DNA of 64,000 nt, from NCBI RefSeq assembly GCF_023238205.1, contig NZ_CP096659.1, forward strand, positions 434,001 to 498,000. The letters run 5' to 3'. Below the pieces are notes generated by a model that saw only the letters and a program-made list of their open reading frames with translations, had not been told where the DNA came from and searched no databases. The position numbers and the translations under genes were made by a program. Shown piece by piece: positions 17,440-26,066 of this stretch. Source of the stretch: Halorussus limi (lineage in GTDB: Archaea; Halobacteriota; Halobacteria; Halobacteriales; Haladaptataceae). How positions within the stretch are numbered: the first letter of the stretch is position 1; every line of letters begins with the position of its first letter.

Positions 17440-18021
17440 ATGGAGAAAACACGACGGCAGTGCCTTACCGGTATTGGCTTACTCGGAATTGCGGGCCTCT
17501 CAGGCTGTTCCGGTAACAGTGGTCCATCCGACAGTGACGGAGACGGGATGATTGATTCGGAGGATTACGCGCCTAAGGACCCAAACGTCCAAGAAAAAAG
17601 CGATGTCAGCGGTGGGAGCGGAGATCAATCTAGCTCGGGTAGTTCTAACGAGCAATCGAACCCGGACAGTTCTGAGACTCAATCGATGGAAACCGAGAGT
17701 AGTTCGAGCAGTGTCGACCCTCGTATAAGTCAAATCGACGTGGACGTCCAATCGGATATCGGAACGAACAACATCGGGTTCGATGTCGAGACGTACTTCG
17801 AGGATACTGCTCGGCTCACCGTTCAGATTACGGATGGAGAACGCTCGGACCAGCGTACGTTCGAGGGGACGTCCACGAGCGGTACGATGCAGGAGTTCAA
17901 CGACGATATCAACCCGCCTGAATCCTTCAAAGACGGTGAACCGTTCGAGCTTCGAGTTATCCTCTCCGTAGATGGTGAAGAAGTCGACCGGAAGACCGTC
18001 AGGAACACGTACGACGAGTAA
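17440..18021 (+). CDS. Haloarchaeal lipoprotein with calcium-binding-like repeat
   Basis: Starting at MEKTRRQCL, the 193-residue protein has a twin-arginine-like start (TRRQCLTGIG), a hydrophobic stretch and the lipobox LSGC, so it is an exported lipoprotein. Next comes DSDGDGMIDSEDYAP, a thrombospondin type-3-like Asp-rich loop that usually binds calcium. A Ser/Gln/Glu-rich linker leads to a beta-sandwich-like domain of about 85 residues at the C-terminus. Ligand unknown. An in-frame ATG 11 codons upstream is possible, but it puts extra sequence before the signal. Confidence 0.65.
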   Translation: MEKTRRQCLTGIGLLGIAGLSGCSGNSGPSDSDGDGMIDSEDYAPKDPNVQEKSDVSGGSGDQSSSGSSNEQSNPDSSETQSMETESSSSSVDPRISQIDVDVQSDIGTNNIGFDVETYFEDTARLTVQITDGERSDQRTFEGTSTSGTMQEFNDDINPPESFKDGEPFELRVILSVDGEEVDRKTVRNTYDE

Positions 18022-18220
18022 CCCCTTCTCCGCCAAGTACTGGGTCCCCGAGGCCGGCAAGCAGTATGTCGATAGCGTCACTCGGATTATCGCTCATCTA
18101 AATGGAGTCACTCACGTCGGGCACGGGAAATCGGGTGCGGAACCCTCCCGGCCGTTTTTCGAGACGCTACCGAACGAGTCTCCACTCCGTCACGAGAAGA
18201 GTGAACCGGCGGGCCGCGAC

Positions 18221-18367
18221 TCAGTCGCTCCGCACTGCGGCCAAGCGTTCGTACGACCGAGAACCGCAATCCGGACATCGCTTCTGGACCGGTTCGACGC
18301 CGCGGCGAGTGTCGCGCCCGACGCGAGTCTGCTCGCACTCGGTGCACTGAAGGGCGTGAACGACCAT
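18221..18367 (-). CDS. Micro zinc-ribbon protein (48 residues)
   Basis: Reading on the minus strand from ATG 18365-18367 gives a 48-residue protein with two cysteine pairs: CTEC at about 8-11 and CPDCGSRSY at about 34-42. They are 26 residues apart, a minimal zinc ribbon, with a basic linker between them. The next gene upstream on this strand ends five bases before this start, so the pair may be cotranscribed. A role in nucleic-acid binding is likely for the fold but not shown. Confidence 0.65.
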   Translation of the reverse strand: MVVHALQCTECEQTRVGRDTRRGVEPVQKRCPDCGSRSYERLAAVRSD

Positions 18368-18372
18368 CCGAG

Positions 18373-18714
18373 TTAGGACCGAACGAGCGTTCGCTCGCTC
18401 TCGTCGAACCGCGTAATCTCACTGGCGACAGCGTCCAGGCGGCTGGTTCCCGTCACCGTCTCGTCGTCGTAAACGACGAGACCGGCCTCGGCGAGTCGCG
18501 GGAGGTGGTTGTGGTGGAGCGCGATGCGCACTTGACGACGCGCGCGTTCGTCGGCAGGGCCGTCAGCCTCGACGCTCGCCACCCTCTCGGTGAGGTCGTC
18601 TCGGGTGACGGTTCCCGACTCGTCGAGGACGCGGACGAGGGTCCGGCGTACGGCACTACCGAGCAGGTCGAAGGTCGTTTCCAAGCTGACGTGTTCGGGG
18701 TTTGTTGCGGCCAT
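18373..18714 (-). CDS. wHTH regulator (DUF7344 type)
   Basis: The 113-residue protein begins at MAATNPEHVS. The pattern ETTFDLLGSAVRRTLVRVL, then a helix-turn-helix, then IALHHNHLPRLAEAGLVVYD is typical of the large DUF7344 group of haloarchaeal single-domain winged-helix regulators. It differs from its paralogue at 30605-31006 in lacking a long N-terminal tail. It leads the micro zinc-ribbon gene. Targets unknown. Confidence 0.75.
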   Translation of the reverse strand: MAATNPEHVSLETTFDLLGSAVRRTLVRVLDESGTVTRDDLTERVASVEADGPADERARRQVRIALHHNHLPRLAEAGLVVYDDETVTGTSRLDAVASEITRFDESERTLVRS

Positions 18715-18898
18715 GGTTGGTCGTTCGTCGCGGGGGGTGCCCGCGTCTACTGCTCCCAACTCAGCGGGGTATCGTAAACGCCACCGTCACTCCCGGCGAT
18801 TCCCGACCGTTGTGTCCGTTGCAGTTCGGTCTACAAGCAAGGGTTCCGTCCCGCTGTCGTTCCGAGCGACGGGAGCGGCGACCGGAACGCGCCGACGA

Positions 18899-19168
18899 CT
18901 ACTCGTCCTCGTGCTCCGTGACTCGGAGTTCGGCCGGCCCGACCTCACCGTCGAGATACCGCTCTCCGAGCGGACTGATGGTGTAGATGTCGCTTCCGAG
19001 GTGTTCGACGAGTCCGTGGGCGGCCAGCGTCCGACAACGCTCCGCGACCCGCTCTCGGGGCAGCGGTAACTGGGCCGCGATGGCGGTGAACGTGTCCTTG
19101 CGCTCGGTCCGGAGCAGGGCGAGCAGGTGTTCGTCCTCGGGGTGCATCCAGTCCGCTCGCTCGCTCAT
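18899..19168 (-). CDS. PhiH1-repressor-like wHTH protein
   Basis: An 89-residue protein from MSERADWMHP. The motif ERADWMHPEDEHLL followed by a winged helix (LPLPRERVAERCRTLAAHGL, then GSDIYTISPLGERYLDGEV) matches the haloarchaeal group related to the PhiH1 phage repressor. These proteins are often encoded near mobile DNA, but this one stands alone. Role inferred as a repressor. A TATA-like TTTTAT lies near 19199-19204. Confidence 0.75.
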   Translation of the reverse strand: MSERADWMHPEDEHLLALLRTERKDTFTAIAAQLPLPRERVAERCRTLAAHGLVEHLGSDIYTISPLGERYLDGEVGPAELRVTEHEDE

Positions 19169-19567
19169 ACGAACCCGTTTCTCGCGCTCTCCCTTCACGT
19201 TTTATCGGCGACGCCGACAGGTCGGCGTTTTCGGCGCTGTCGGTACAGCGGTAGAAGCCGACTCCTTACCGACTCTCTAACGGGTGCGATGGCGACGCCC
19301 TACTCCGACCGAAACAGCCGTCGGCACCGCCTGTTCCGACACAGGCAACGCCTGATTACCCCGCTTTCCCCCGCAGTATGGACACATTTCTAAACAGAGA
19401 TTATCTGAGAGAAAAACCCTCAGAAACGGCTTTAAATTTTACGAAGGCGTTAGAGGCGGTTTTGAAAGGTACTATTTTTGCGCGTTCGCCGATGAACTAT
19501 TCTGAAATCGCGCTAACGCTCGCCCCGTTATATGGCCCTCCCGGTTCAACGAGTTATTGAGGTCGAG
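19169..19567. other. Low-GC intergenic region
   Basis: About 400 bases with a promoter for the minus-strand repressor at the left. A TTTAAATTTT box at 19431-19440 and TTATAT near 19528 could drive the plus-strand gene. A 60-codon ORF at 19378-19560 has poor codon use and no family, so I do not call it. Confidence 0.4.
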
Positions 19568-19873
19568 ATGGCCCCCATGACCGAATCCACCCTCCAAAAC
19601 GAAAGCAACTCCGCGATCGGCTCCCCGGCAGAGGCCGGTGAAGCGACCGCAGGGCGCACCAAGCTCGCATCGCTGTACGACCAGTATCGGGAACACACCC
19701 TCACGACGCCGTTCGAAGTCCTCGGCTTCTGGTCGGCTATCGCGCTCCCGTTCCTCTACGTCCCGCTCCTGTTCAACGGTATCTCCTCGACGGGGGAATC
19801 GCTGACCTTCGTCGGCCTGCTGGCGCTGAACTTCGCTGCCCTCCTCGCCGGGCACGGTCACAAGCGCGAGTGA
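19568..19873 (+). CDS. Small two-TM membrane protein
   Basis: From MAPMTESTL the product is 101 residues: a polar N-terminal half (about 1-45) and two hydrophobic segments (about 51-71 and 78-95). No family recognised. GAGGTCG just before the ATG resembles a ribosome site. An in-frame ATG at 19532 is possible. Function unknown. Confidence 0.55.
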   Translation: MAPMTESTLQNESNSAIGSPAEAGEATAGRTKLASLYDQYREHTLTTPFEVLGFWSAIALPFLYVPLLFNGISSTGESLTFVGLLALNFAALLAGHGHKRE

Positions 19874-20101
19874 CGACCGCTTCGGCCCTCCCTCCGTCTC
19901 GCCGCTGCCTCCCCAACGTTTCCACCGCCCTCCCTTCGCCCGCTTCCGTCTCGTTTCAGCGTCTCTGTCCTGTTCGCTACGGTCTTTACTATTCTCGACC
20001 CCTCCTCGGCTCGCCGTTCGCGCTCGTTTCCGCGAGTGTCCGACCGGTGGTCGCTCGACCGAAAGGACGAGTTTAACCGGTCGCTCGGGAAACGTCGGAA
20101 C

Positions 20102-21070
20102 ATGGAACTCGACACGGTCTCGCTCGGTCCGACCGGGACGAAAGTCAGCGAAATGGCGTTCGGAACGTGGCGCTTCGGTCGGGAGGACGACGAGGGCGAG
20201 GTCGAAATCGGCGAGAAGCGCGCCCACGAACTCCTCGACGCCTACGCCGACGCGGGCGGGAACTTCATCGACACCGCGGACATGTACGGCGACGGGCGGG
20301 CCGAGGAGTACATCGGCGACTGGCTCTCCGAGCGCGAGCGCGAGGACTTCGTCGTCGCTTCGAAGATTTACTGGCCGACCCGCGACGACCCGAACGGTCA
20401 GGGCCTCTCGCGCAAGCACCTCCGGAACAACGTCGACGAGATTCTGGAGCGTCTCGGGACCGACTACGTGGACCTGCTCTACATCCACCGCTGGGACGAC
20501 GAGACGCCCGCCGAGGAGTTCGTGCGCACGTTAGACGAGTTCGTCCGCGACGGCAAAGTCAACTACCTCGGTGCCTCGACGCTCGAACCGAACGCGTGGA
20601 AGGTCGCCAAGGCCAACGAACTGGCCGACAGGCGCGGCTACGAACCGTTCAAACTCGCACAGCCCCGTTACAACCTCGCCAATCGCGAAATCGAAGGGAA
20701 CTACCTCGAGATGTGCGCCGACTACGACATCGGCGTCGTCCCGTGGAGTCCACTCGCGGGCGGATTCCTCACGGGCAAGTACAGTCGTGGAGAGGAACCG
20801 CCGGAGGGGACCCGGGGCGCGACCGACCAGCAATTCCGCGATTCGTACCTCACCGACGAGAACTTCGACGCGCTAGAGGCCGTCGAGGCAGTCGCCGAGG
20901 AGGTCGGTGCCAGTCCCGCGCAGGTCAGTCTCGCGTGGCTGACCGAACACGGGCAGGTCACGGCCCCCATCGTCGGCGCGCGGACGGTCGAACAGTTGAG
21001 CGAGAACCTCGCGGCCACCGACATCGACCTCTCGGCCGAGCAGTTCCAGCGACTCGCCGAGGCGAAGTAG
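20102..21070 (+). CDS. Aldo/keto reductase
   Basis: The 322-residue protein has the family's NADPH-dependent TIM-barrel signatures: DTADMYGDG with the catalytic tyrosine near residue 62, the lysine in VASKIYWP near 84, and YIHRWD with the histidine near 127. VPWSPLAGGFLTGKY and GARTVEQLSENL (the NADP-binding end) are also clear. It resembles the YajO/potassium-channel-beta type group. A TATA-like GTTTAACC at about 20070-20077 sits 28 bases before ATG, so the mRNA is probably leaderless. Substrate unknown. The longer reading from 20036 is not supported. Confidence 0.92.
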   Translation: MELDTVSLGPTGTKVSEMAFGTWRFGREDDEGEVEIGEKRAHELLDAYADAGGNFIDTADMYGDGRAEEYIGDWLSEREREDFVVASKIYWPTRDDPNGQGLSRKHLRNNVDEILERLGTDYVDLLYIHRWDDETPAEEFVRTLDEFVRDGKVNYLGASTLEPNAWKVAKANELADRRGYEPFKLAQPRYNLANREIEGNYLEMCADYDIGVVPWSPLAGGFLTGKYSRGEEPPEGTRGATDQQFRDSYLTDENFDALEAVEAVAEEVGASPAQVSLAWLTEHGQVTAPIVGARTVEQLSENLAATDIDLSAEQFQRLAEAK

Positions 21071-21129
21071 ATTCGCTCCGCCGCGATTGATCTCCGCGGC
21101 TCTCTCGTCTCGCGGTCTCTCGCGGTTTC

Positions 21130-21363
21130 CTACCGTTCACGCAGATACAGCGGCAGTAACAGCGCGAGTCCGAGGACCGAGACTGCCGGGTGTGACAGCA
21201 ATTGCACGTCGAAGAAGTACAGCGCGCTGTTCGCGGCGACGACCACCAGTCCGACGACGAAGAGAACTTTCGCGGCCCGCGACCGGACCCGCTCCGCCCG
21301 ACCCCGGTCGGTTTCGGTACGCTCGGGCGCGAACCCGGTGAACTCGTTTCCCCGTTCGGTCAT
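21130..21363 (-). CDS. Small membrane protein
   Basis: Seventy-seven residues. The first 30 are polar and arginine-rich, followed by two hydrophobic helices (about 32-50 and 57-72). No family recognised. It sits convergent to the aldo/keto reductase gene and upstream on its own strand there is only a 168-base gap without features. Confidence 0.55.
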   Translation of the reverse strand: MTERGNEFTGFAPERTETDRGRAERVRSRAAKVLFVVGLVVVAANSALYFFDVQLLSHPAVSVLGLALLLPLYLRER

Positions 21364-21531
21364 TTGTCGGTGGTGTTCGGCGGGCCGTCAAAGTCCTTCT
21401 GGTCCGGGTAGCGCTCTCGCCGAGTTGCCCCGGGCCGTCACCAGCGAACCGCGCCGAACGTCACCGCGCGACAGTCGAGTGCCGCCTCGAAACCATACCG
21501 GGCGTCACCGCCACGCCACGGCCGAGCGCCA

Positions 21532-22455
21532 CTACCGACTCACGACCGCGCGGAGTTTGGGGAGTTCGCGGGCCAGCGCCTCGCGTTTCACCAGACAGAA
21601 CCCCGCGAAGATGACGAGAAAGCCCGCGACCGTAGTGAGGTCGATGACCTCGCCGAGGAACCACCAACCGGAGATAGCCGCGAAGACGGGCGCGACGTAC
21701 GAGACGAGGTTGATTTCGATCGGACCGAGTCGGTCCAGCAGGTCGAAGTAGACGAGGAAACCGAGCGCGCTCGCCGCGACGGAGAGGTACGCCATCGCCC
21801 AAATCGCCTCGGGCGTCCACCGGACCGCGGCCAGCGACTCGCTCGGCCGGGCGAAACTGATGGCGTGCATCAATAGCGCGCCCAGAACCATCGACCACGC
21901 CTCCATCGTCTCGATGGGGAGTTCGGCCTTGATGCGCCGAGTCAGGACGCTCCCGAGCGCGAACGACCCGGCCGCGGCGAACACCAGCGCCTGACCGACC
22001 ACGTCCGAGGTCACGAGGTTGTTCGGGTTCGGGTCGCTCAGGACGACGACGCCGACGAGTCCGAGCAGGAGACCCGCGATGCCCGCCGGGGTCAGTCGCT
22101 CGCTCGGGAGTAAGAGCCGCGCGCACCCGGTCGTTAGCACGGGGTTCAGGCTGATGATGACCGCCGCGACGGCGCTGGTCGTGTACTGTTCGCCGACGAA
22201 CAGGAAGGCGTGGTACCCCGCGATTAGCAGGGTCGCCCCCACTGCGACCAGTCGCCACTCGCCGCGGGTTCTGGGCCGCCAGCGGTCGGTCGCGTACACC
22301 GCGTAGGCCAGCATCAGCACGCCCGCGATGTCGTAGCGTATGGCGGCGAAGAGTACGGGCGGAAAGTAGTCGAGTCCGGCCTTGATGGCCATGAACGCCG
22401 ACCCCCAGACCGCGGCCAGCGCGACGAACAGCGCGACGTTCCGATATCTGCTCAC
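21532..22455 (-). CDS. EamA/DMT-family transporter
   Basis: A 307-residue protein with ten predicted membrane helices in two repeated halves, the DMT layout. Each half has the family pattern, with WGSAFMAIKAGLDYFPP early in the first repeat and VAPVFAAISGWWFLGE in the second. Members export amino acids, metabolites or drugs by proton coupling. No neighbour hints at the substrate. Confidence 0.9.
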   Translation of the reverse strand: MSRYRNVALFVALAAVWGSAFMAIKAGLDYFPPVLFAAIRYDIAGVLMLAYAVYATDRWRPRTRGEWRLVAVGATLLIAGYHAFLFVGEQYTTSAVAAVIISLNPVLTTGCARLLLPSERLTPAGIAGLLLGLVGVVVLSDPNPNNLVTSDVVGQALVFAAAGSFALGSVLTRRIKAELPIETMEAWSMVLGALLMHAISFARPSESLAAVRWTPEAIWAMAYLSVAASALGFLVYFDLLDRLGPIEINLVSYVAPVFAAISGWWFLGEVIDLTTVAGFLVIFAGFCLVKREALARELPKLRAVVSR

Positions 22456-22512
22456 GCTCTCACTGGCGTCTCTCGGGGCCTGAACGTTTCGATGGGCCTC
22501 GGCGCTTGCCGG

Positions 22513-23025
22513 TTATTCCGCCGACGCCTCGGCCGCGCGTCGCTCGTCGCGGACCGCCCGAAGCACGTCCTGTCGGGCCACGATTCCGAGGAGTCCGCCG
22601 CGCTCGTCCACGACCGGCAGGCGGTTGATGTCCCGTTCGTCGTCGGCCAGCAGGTCGAGGATGCGGTCGAAGTCGGTGTCGGGGTCGACCGTCACCACGT
22701 CCTCGGTCATGACCGTCCGGACGGGCTTGTTCGAGTGTTTCAGCAGGTCGAGTTCCGTGTCGAGTTCGTCCCACGAGAGGTCGATGGCGTACTCCAGCGT
22801 TTCGAGGAACGGCGGGAAGCCGACCGGAATCCAGAGCGTCCGGTCGCTCGGCTGAAAGATGTGGACGAGGTCGTGTTGCGTGACGATGCCGACCACGCGC
22901 TCGTCGTCGTCCACGACAGGGAAGCCGTTGAAGTCCGCTCGGGCCAGACGGGTCAGCACGTCGCTGATTTCGTCGTCCTCGTGGACCGTCTTCACGTCGG
23001 TGGTCATCAGGTCGCGGGCGTTCAT
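22513..23025 (-). CDS. CBS-domain pair protein
   Basis: From MNARDLMTTDVKTV, the 170-residue protein has two CBS motifs (about 4-62 and 95-160), with FPVVDDDERVVGIVTQHDL and LPVVDERGGLLGIVARQDVL closing each. Between them is an insert with PSDRTLWIP and a helical stretch. CBS pairs bind adenosyl ligands such as AMP, ATP or SAM and regulate a partner. No enzyme domain is fused here and the partner is not evident. The longer reading from 23169 lacks support. Confidence 0.88.
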   Translation of the reverse strand: MNARDLMTTDVKTVHEDDEISDVLTRLARADFNGFPVVDDDERVVGIVTQHDLVHIFQPSDRTLWIPVGFPPFLETLEYAIDLSWDELDTELDLLKHSNKPVRTVMTEDVVTVDPDTDFDRILDLLADDERDINRLPVVDERGGLLGIVARQDVLRAVRDERRAAEASAE

Positions 23026-23327
23026 ACTCGAACCTGCGGGGCGGCGGGCCGTATCGTTTCCGGTCGCGCGACAGGTTCGACGCCGGACCTCACCTCGAAC
23101 GCTGACCGCTTCTTGCTCGATACCATCTTCATCCGCGAGGGTGGTGTGCGAAGCCGTACCGAGTCCCACGAACGCTTAAACCCGAAAGCGAGACCAACTC
23201 GGCGCGTGTCCGGTCGTCGCCTCGCTCGCACCGTTTCGCCGACGTACCCGCCAGTCGCGGCGCTACTCGTGCGCGTTATCCGACGCTTCGAGCAACGTTT
23301 ACCCCGCTCCCGGGCGTCCGCACTGAC
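23026..23327. other. Intergenic region upstream of the CBS and zinc-finger genes
   Basis: Divergent spacer of about 300 bases. It has a TATA-like CGTTTACC near 23296-23303 about 28 bases before the zinc-finger ATG. I see no other gene or repeat. Confidence 0.45.
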
Positions 23328-23429
23328 ATGGGGGAGCAGAGGAAGTACGTCTGCGAGGCGTGCGGGGAGTCGTTCGACTCCGAGGAGGAACTCCGCAGGC
23401 ACGTGTACGCCGTGGGGATGGTCGAGTAG
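23328..23429 (+). CDS. C2H2-type micro zinc-finger protein (33 residues)
   Basis: The tiny ORF begins at ATG 23328, has a TATA-like box 28 bases upstream, and encodes YVCEACGESFDSEEELRRHV, a C2H2 pattern with CxxC, Phe, Leu and the first His in place. The second His is not in its usual site (VYAVGMVE follows). A similar small protein is common in haloarchaea. DNA or protein binding is likely but unproven. Confidence 0.7.
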   Translation: MGEQRKYVCEACGESFDSEEELRRHVYAVGMVE

Positions 23430-23613
23430 GCCGCCGCACGCTCGGGGAAAACCGCCGCCCAACGACGACCGGACGCGGCGTTCGACCGCCCTCCGCGAGT
23501 CCCGATAGCGGCGGCCACGTCGTTTGCGACCGACTGTCGAACGCGGCGCATCTTCGGACGGCGGGTTCGGTCCGCCGAACGCGAAACGGCGGTGCTCGCC
23601 CGCCGCGGTTCCG

Positions 23614-24249
23614 TCAGTCGCTGGCTTTCCGGTCGGCCCGCGAGGGCGGCGGAATCTGGGCCTCGCTGGAGGCGGGTCGCTCGGGCAGGAGACAGCGGTC
23701 GGGTTCGCGGTTGACGTGGGCGAACTCCTCGGGCGCGTTCGCCAGCGCGTGGGCCGGGTTCTGACCGCTCTCGAGGACCGCGGCCCGGAGTTCGCCGAAC
23801 TGACAGACCCGCGCTCGAATCCCGCGCCAGTGGTGTTTGCCGGCGGGCGGAACCGAGAGTTCCCGCGGGGGCGTGTGGTCCGTCCGACGGGTCGCCAACG
23901 CCGCGCTGTTGACGTTGGCCGCGAGGTCGTCGTGGTCCACGAGGACGCCGACCCGCGCCCCGGTCGGCGCGCGCGCCGCGAGTACGTCGAGTCCGAGGTG
24001 GAGCGCCCGATACTCGGCCACGTTGTTGTCCGTGACCGATTCGTCGGGGACCGAGAGGCGAGCGACCCGCTCACCGTCTCGCGTTTCGATGATAGCGCCC
24101 AACCCGCCGTCGCCGCTCTGAAGGCTGTAGGAACCGTCGGTGGCGACGTAGAAATCGCGGTGGTGCGTCCGCGGCGGGTGTGCGATGTGCGGCGTGGGCG
24201 ATTCGTCGAACAGTGCCCGCAGTGGGGAGGAACGGCCGTGAACGGCCAT
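23614..24249 (-). CDS. RNase H-fold protein (RNase HI-like) with altered active site
   Basis: A 211-residue protein from MAVHGRSS. The RNase H core is seen: D38 in VATDGSY, E79 in NNVAEYRAL and D105 in VLVDHDD. The fourth catalytic Asp of RNase HI appears replaced by His (H167 in GQNPAHALA), a change that still permits activity in studied enzymes. There is an N-terminal extension of about 30 residues and a Pro-rich polar tail after 175. It likely degrades RNA in RNA-DNA hybrids. The start is taken where the frame leaves the basic, non-conserved upstream reading. Confidence 0.75.
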   Translation of the reverse strand: MAVHGRSSPLRALFDESPTPHIAHPPRTHHRDFYVATDGSYSLQSGDGGLGAIIETRDGERVARLSVPDESVTDNNVAEYRALHLGLDVLAARAPTGARVGVLVDHDDLAANVNSAALATRRTDHTPPRELSVPPAGKHHWRGIRARVCQFGELRAAVLESGQNPAHALANAPEEFAHVNREPDRCLLPERPASSEAQIPPPSRADRKASD

Positions 24250-24347
24250 ATACGACGTATCGGTCCGGTGTAACTTAAACTTACGGCCGCGAACCACCGG
24301 ACGGCCGAGTGAACCGCGAGAGCGGCGAATGGTGTGTGTCACCACAG

Positions 24348-24356
24348 CATATTTAT
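24348..24356 (+). promoter_or_regulatory. TATA box of the dpp-type operon
   Basis: CATATTTAT is centred about 29 bases before the first gene's ATG at 24381, the spacing expected for a leaderless operon mRNA. Confidence 0.6.
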
Positions 24357-24380
24357 GCCATAGTAGCTGTTGTACTGGAT

Positions 24381-26027
24381 ATGGCACACGACGAAGGCAC
24401 ATCTCGACGGAAGTTTCTGACGGCCGCGGGTGCCGCGGCCGCGACCGCCTCGGTGGCAGGTTGTACCGGCGGCGGCGGTGGACAGGGGACGACGACCGCG
24501 ACGGACACGACGACGGCGGAGACGACCGCCGAATCGACCGAGACGACCGAGGAGAGCGGCGGTGGCGGTGGGGAGTTCGCCGTCACCATCACGCAGGGTC
24601 AGATGCCGACCACGCTGGACCCCCAGAACCACCGCTCGACGCCGACCGACAACGTGGTCCTCCACGCCTACGAGGGACTGCTCGGCCGGGACCGGAAGGG
24701 GAAAATCGTCCAGAAGCTCGCGACGAAGTACGAGCGCCAAGAGCCGGGTCGCGTCCGGTTCACCATCCGGGAAGGCGTCACCTTCCACAACGGCGACCAA
24801 CTGACGCCGGAGGACGTGGCGTTCAGCATCAACCGCATCGTCAAGGAGAACGTCGGTATCGCGAGCCCTCAGTCCGACCAACTCGCCGGCGTCACGGGCG
24901 CGAAGGTCGTCGACGGCCAGCGCGCGGTCGACGTGATGTCCGATGGCGTCAACCCCGTCGTGTTCTCGCTGTTCGCGACGTACTGCGACGTGATGCAGAA
25001 GTCGTGGGTGCAGGAGCGCTCGAAGTCCGAAATCGCCAAGCAGATGAACGGTACCGGTCCGTTCAAGCTCGAAGAGTACCAGTCCGACGTGAAGGTCGAG
25101 TTCTCTAACTACCAGGACTACTGGCGGGAACCGGCCGCGGTCACGTCGCTGACGTTCCGTGCGGCCAAGGAGTCGAGCACTCGGGTGAATCAACTGCTGG
25201 AGGGCGAGACGGACGTCATCGTCAACGTGCCGCCACAGGACATCTCGCGGGTCAAGAGTACGGGAAGCACCCGACTCAGCGCGGCACCGAGTACGCGCAT
25301 CATCTACAACGCGATGAAGTACAACGTCGAACCGTTCTCCAGTCCGAAGTTCCGCCGCGCGATGAACCACGCGGTGGACCTCCAGAGCATCATCAAGAAC
25401 GTCCTCTCGAACTTCGCCGACCCGACCGGTCAGCCCACGCTCGAGGGCTTCTTCGGCTACAACTCCGACGTGAACCCGTTCCCTCACGACAAGTCGAAGG
25501 CCGAGAAACTGGTCGAGGAGAGCGGCCACGCCGGGGCGTCTATCACGCTCCACACCCCGGTCGGTCGCTACCTCAAGGACGTGGAAATCGCCCAAGCGGT
25601 CGCCAACCAGATCGACCAGCTCTCGAACGTCTCGTGTTCGGTCAAGCAGCGCGAGTTCGCGACGCTGGCGGGCGAACTCACCGACGGAAAGCTGGAGACG
25701 GCGCCGAACTTCTACCTCATCGGTTGGGGCAACGCGACGTTCGACGCGAGCCAGACCATCATCCCGCTGCTGACCACCGACGGCGCGCTCACGTCCTACA
25801 GCAACGACAAGGTCGACAGCATGATGGAGCAGGCCCAGAACCAGGGCAACAAGAGCAAGCGCGATAAGACGCTGCAGGAGGTCAACAAGATTCTCCACGA
25901 CCAAGCGCCGTGGATATTCCTGAATCGCCAGTACAGCGTCTACGGCGTCCAAAATCGCGTTCAGTGGAAGGCTCGCCGCGACGAGCGCATCGACGCCTAC
26001 GCGATGGCACCGGCCGACGGTCAGTAA
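24381..26027 (+). CDS. ABC transporter substrate-binding lipoprotein (peptide/nickel family 5)
   Basis: The 548-residue extracellular binding protein starts with a Tat lipoprotein signal (TSRRKFLTAAG... then SVAGC lipobox at about 31). A Thr/Glu-rich linker follows to residue 70. The family 5 core shows GLLGRDRKGKIVQKLATKY and FHNGDQLTPEDVAFS. It delivers oligopeptides, nickel or related ligands to the two permeases encoded directly downstream. The ligand cannot be read from the sequence. It is the first gene of a five-gene operon. Confidence 0.95.
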   Translation: MAHDEGTSRRKFLTAAGAAAATASVAGCTGGGGGQGTTTATDTTTAETTAESTETTEESGGGGGEFAVTITQGQMPTTLDPQNHRSTPTDNVVLHAYEGLLGRDRKGKIVQKLATKYERQEPGRVRFTIREGVTFHNGDQLTPEDVAFSINRIVKENVGIASPQSDQLAGVTGAKVVDGQRAVDVMSDGVNPVVFSLFATYCDVMQKSWVQERSKSEIAKQMNGTGPFKLEEYQSDVKVEFSNYQDYWREPAAVTSLTFRAAKESSTRVNQLLEGETDVIVNVPPQDISRVKSTGSTRLSAAPSTRIIYNAMKYNVEPFSSPKFRRAMNHAVDLQSIIKNVLSNFADPTGQPTLEGFFGYNSDVNPFPHDKSKAEKLVEESGHAGASITLHTPVGRYLKDVEIAQAVANQIDQLSNVSCSVKQREFATLAGELTDGKLETAPNFYLIGWGNATFDASQTIIPLLTTDGALTSYSNDKVDSMMEQAQNQGNKSKRDKTLQEVNKILHDQAPWIFLNRQYSVYGVQNRVQWKARRDERIDAYAMAPADGQ

Positions 26028-26066
26028 GCCTCGACTCATGTTTCGTTTTCGACGGAGTGATGCCTG

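Noticed and set aside
16455-18100. Second copy of the tRNA-Met 3' end as an attachment site
   Set aside because: No copy of GGAGCCCTCCCCGGGC was seen downstream, so I did not claim tRNA-targeted integration.
18108-18422. Arg/Ser-rich minus-strand ORF overlapping the micro zinc ribbon
   Set aside because: It lies in another frame from the zinc ribbon at 18221-18367, whose paired cysteines and tidy start are the better reading.
19378-19560. 60-codon ORF in the low-GC region before the two-TM gene
   Set aside because: No family, no good ribosome site, and it overlaps candidate promoter elements of the following gene.
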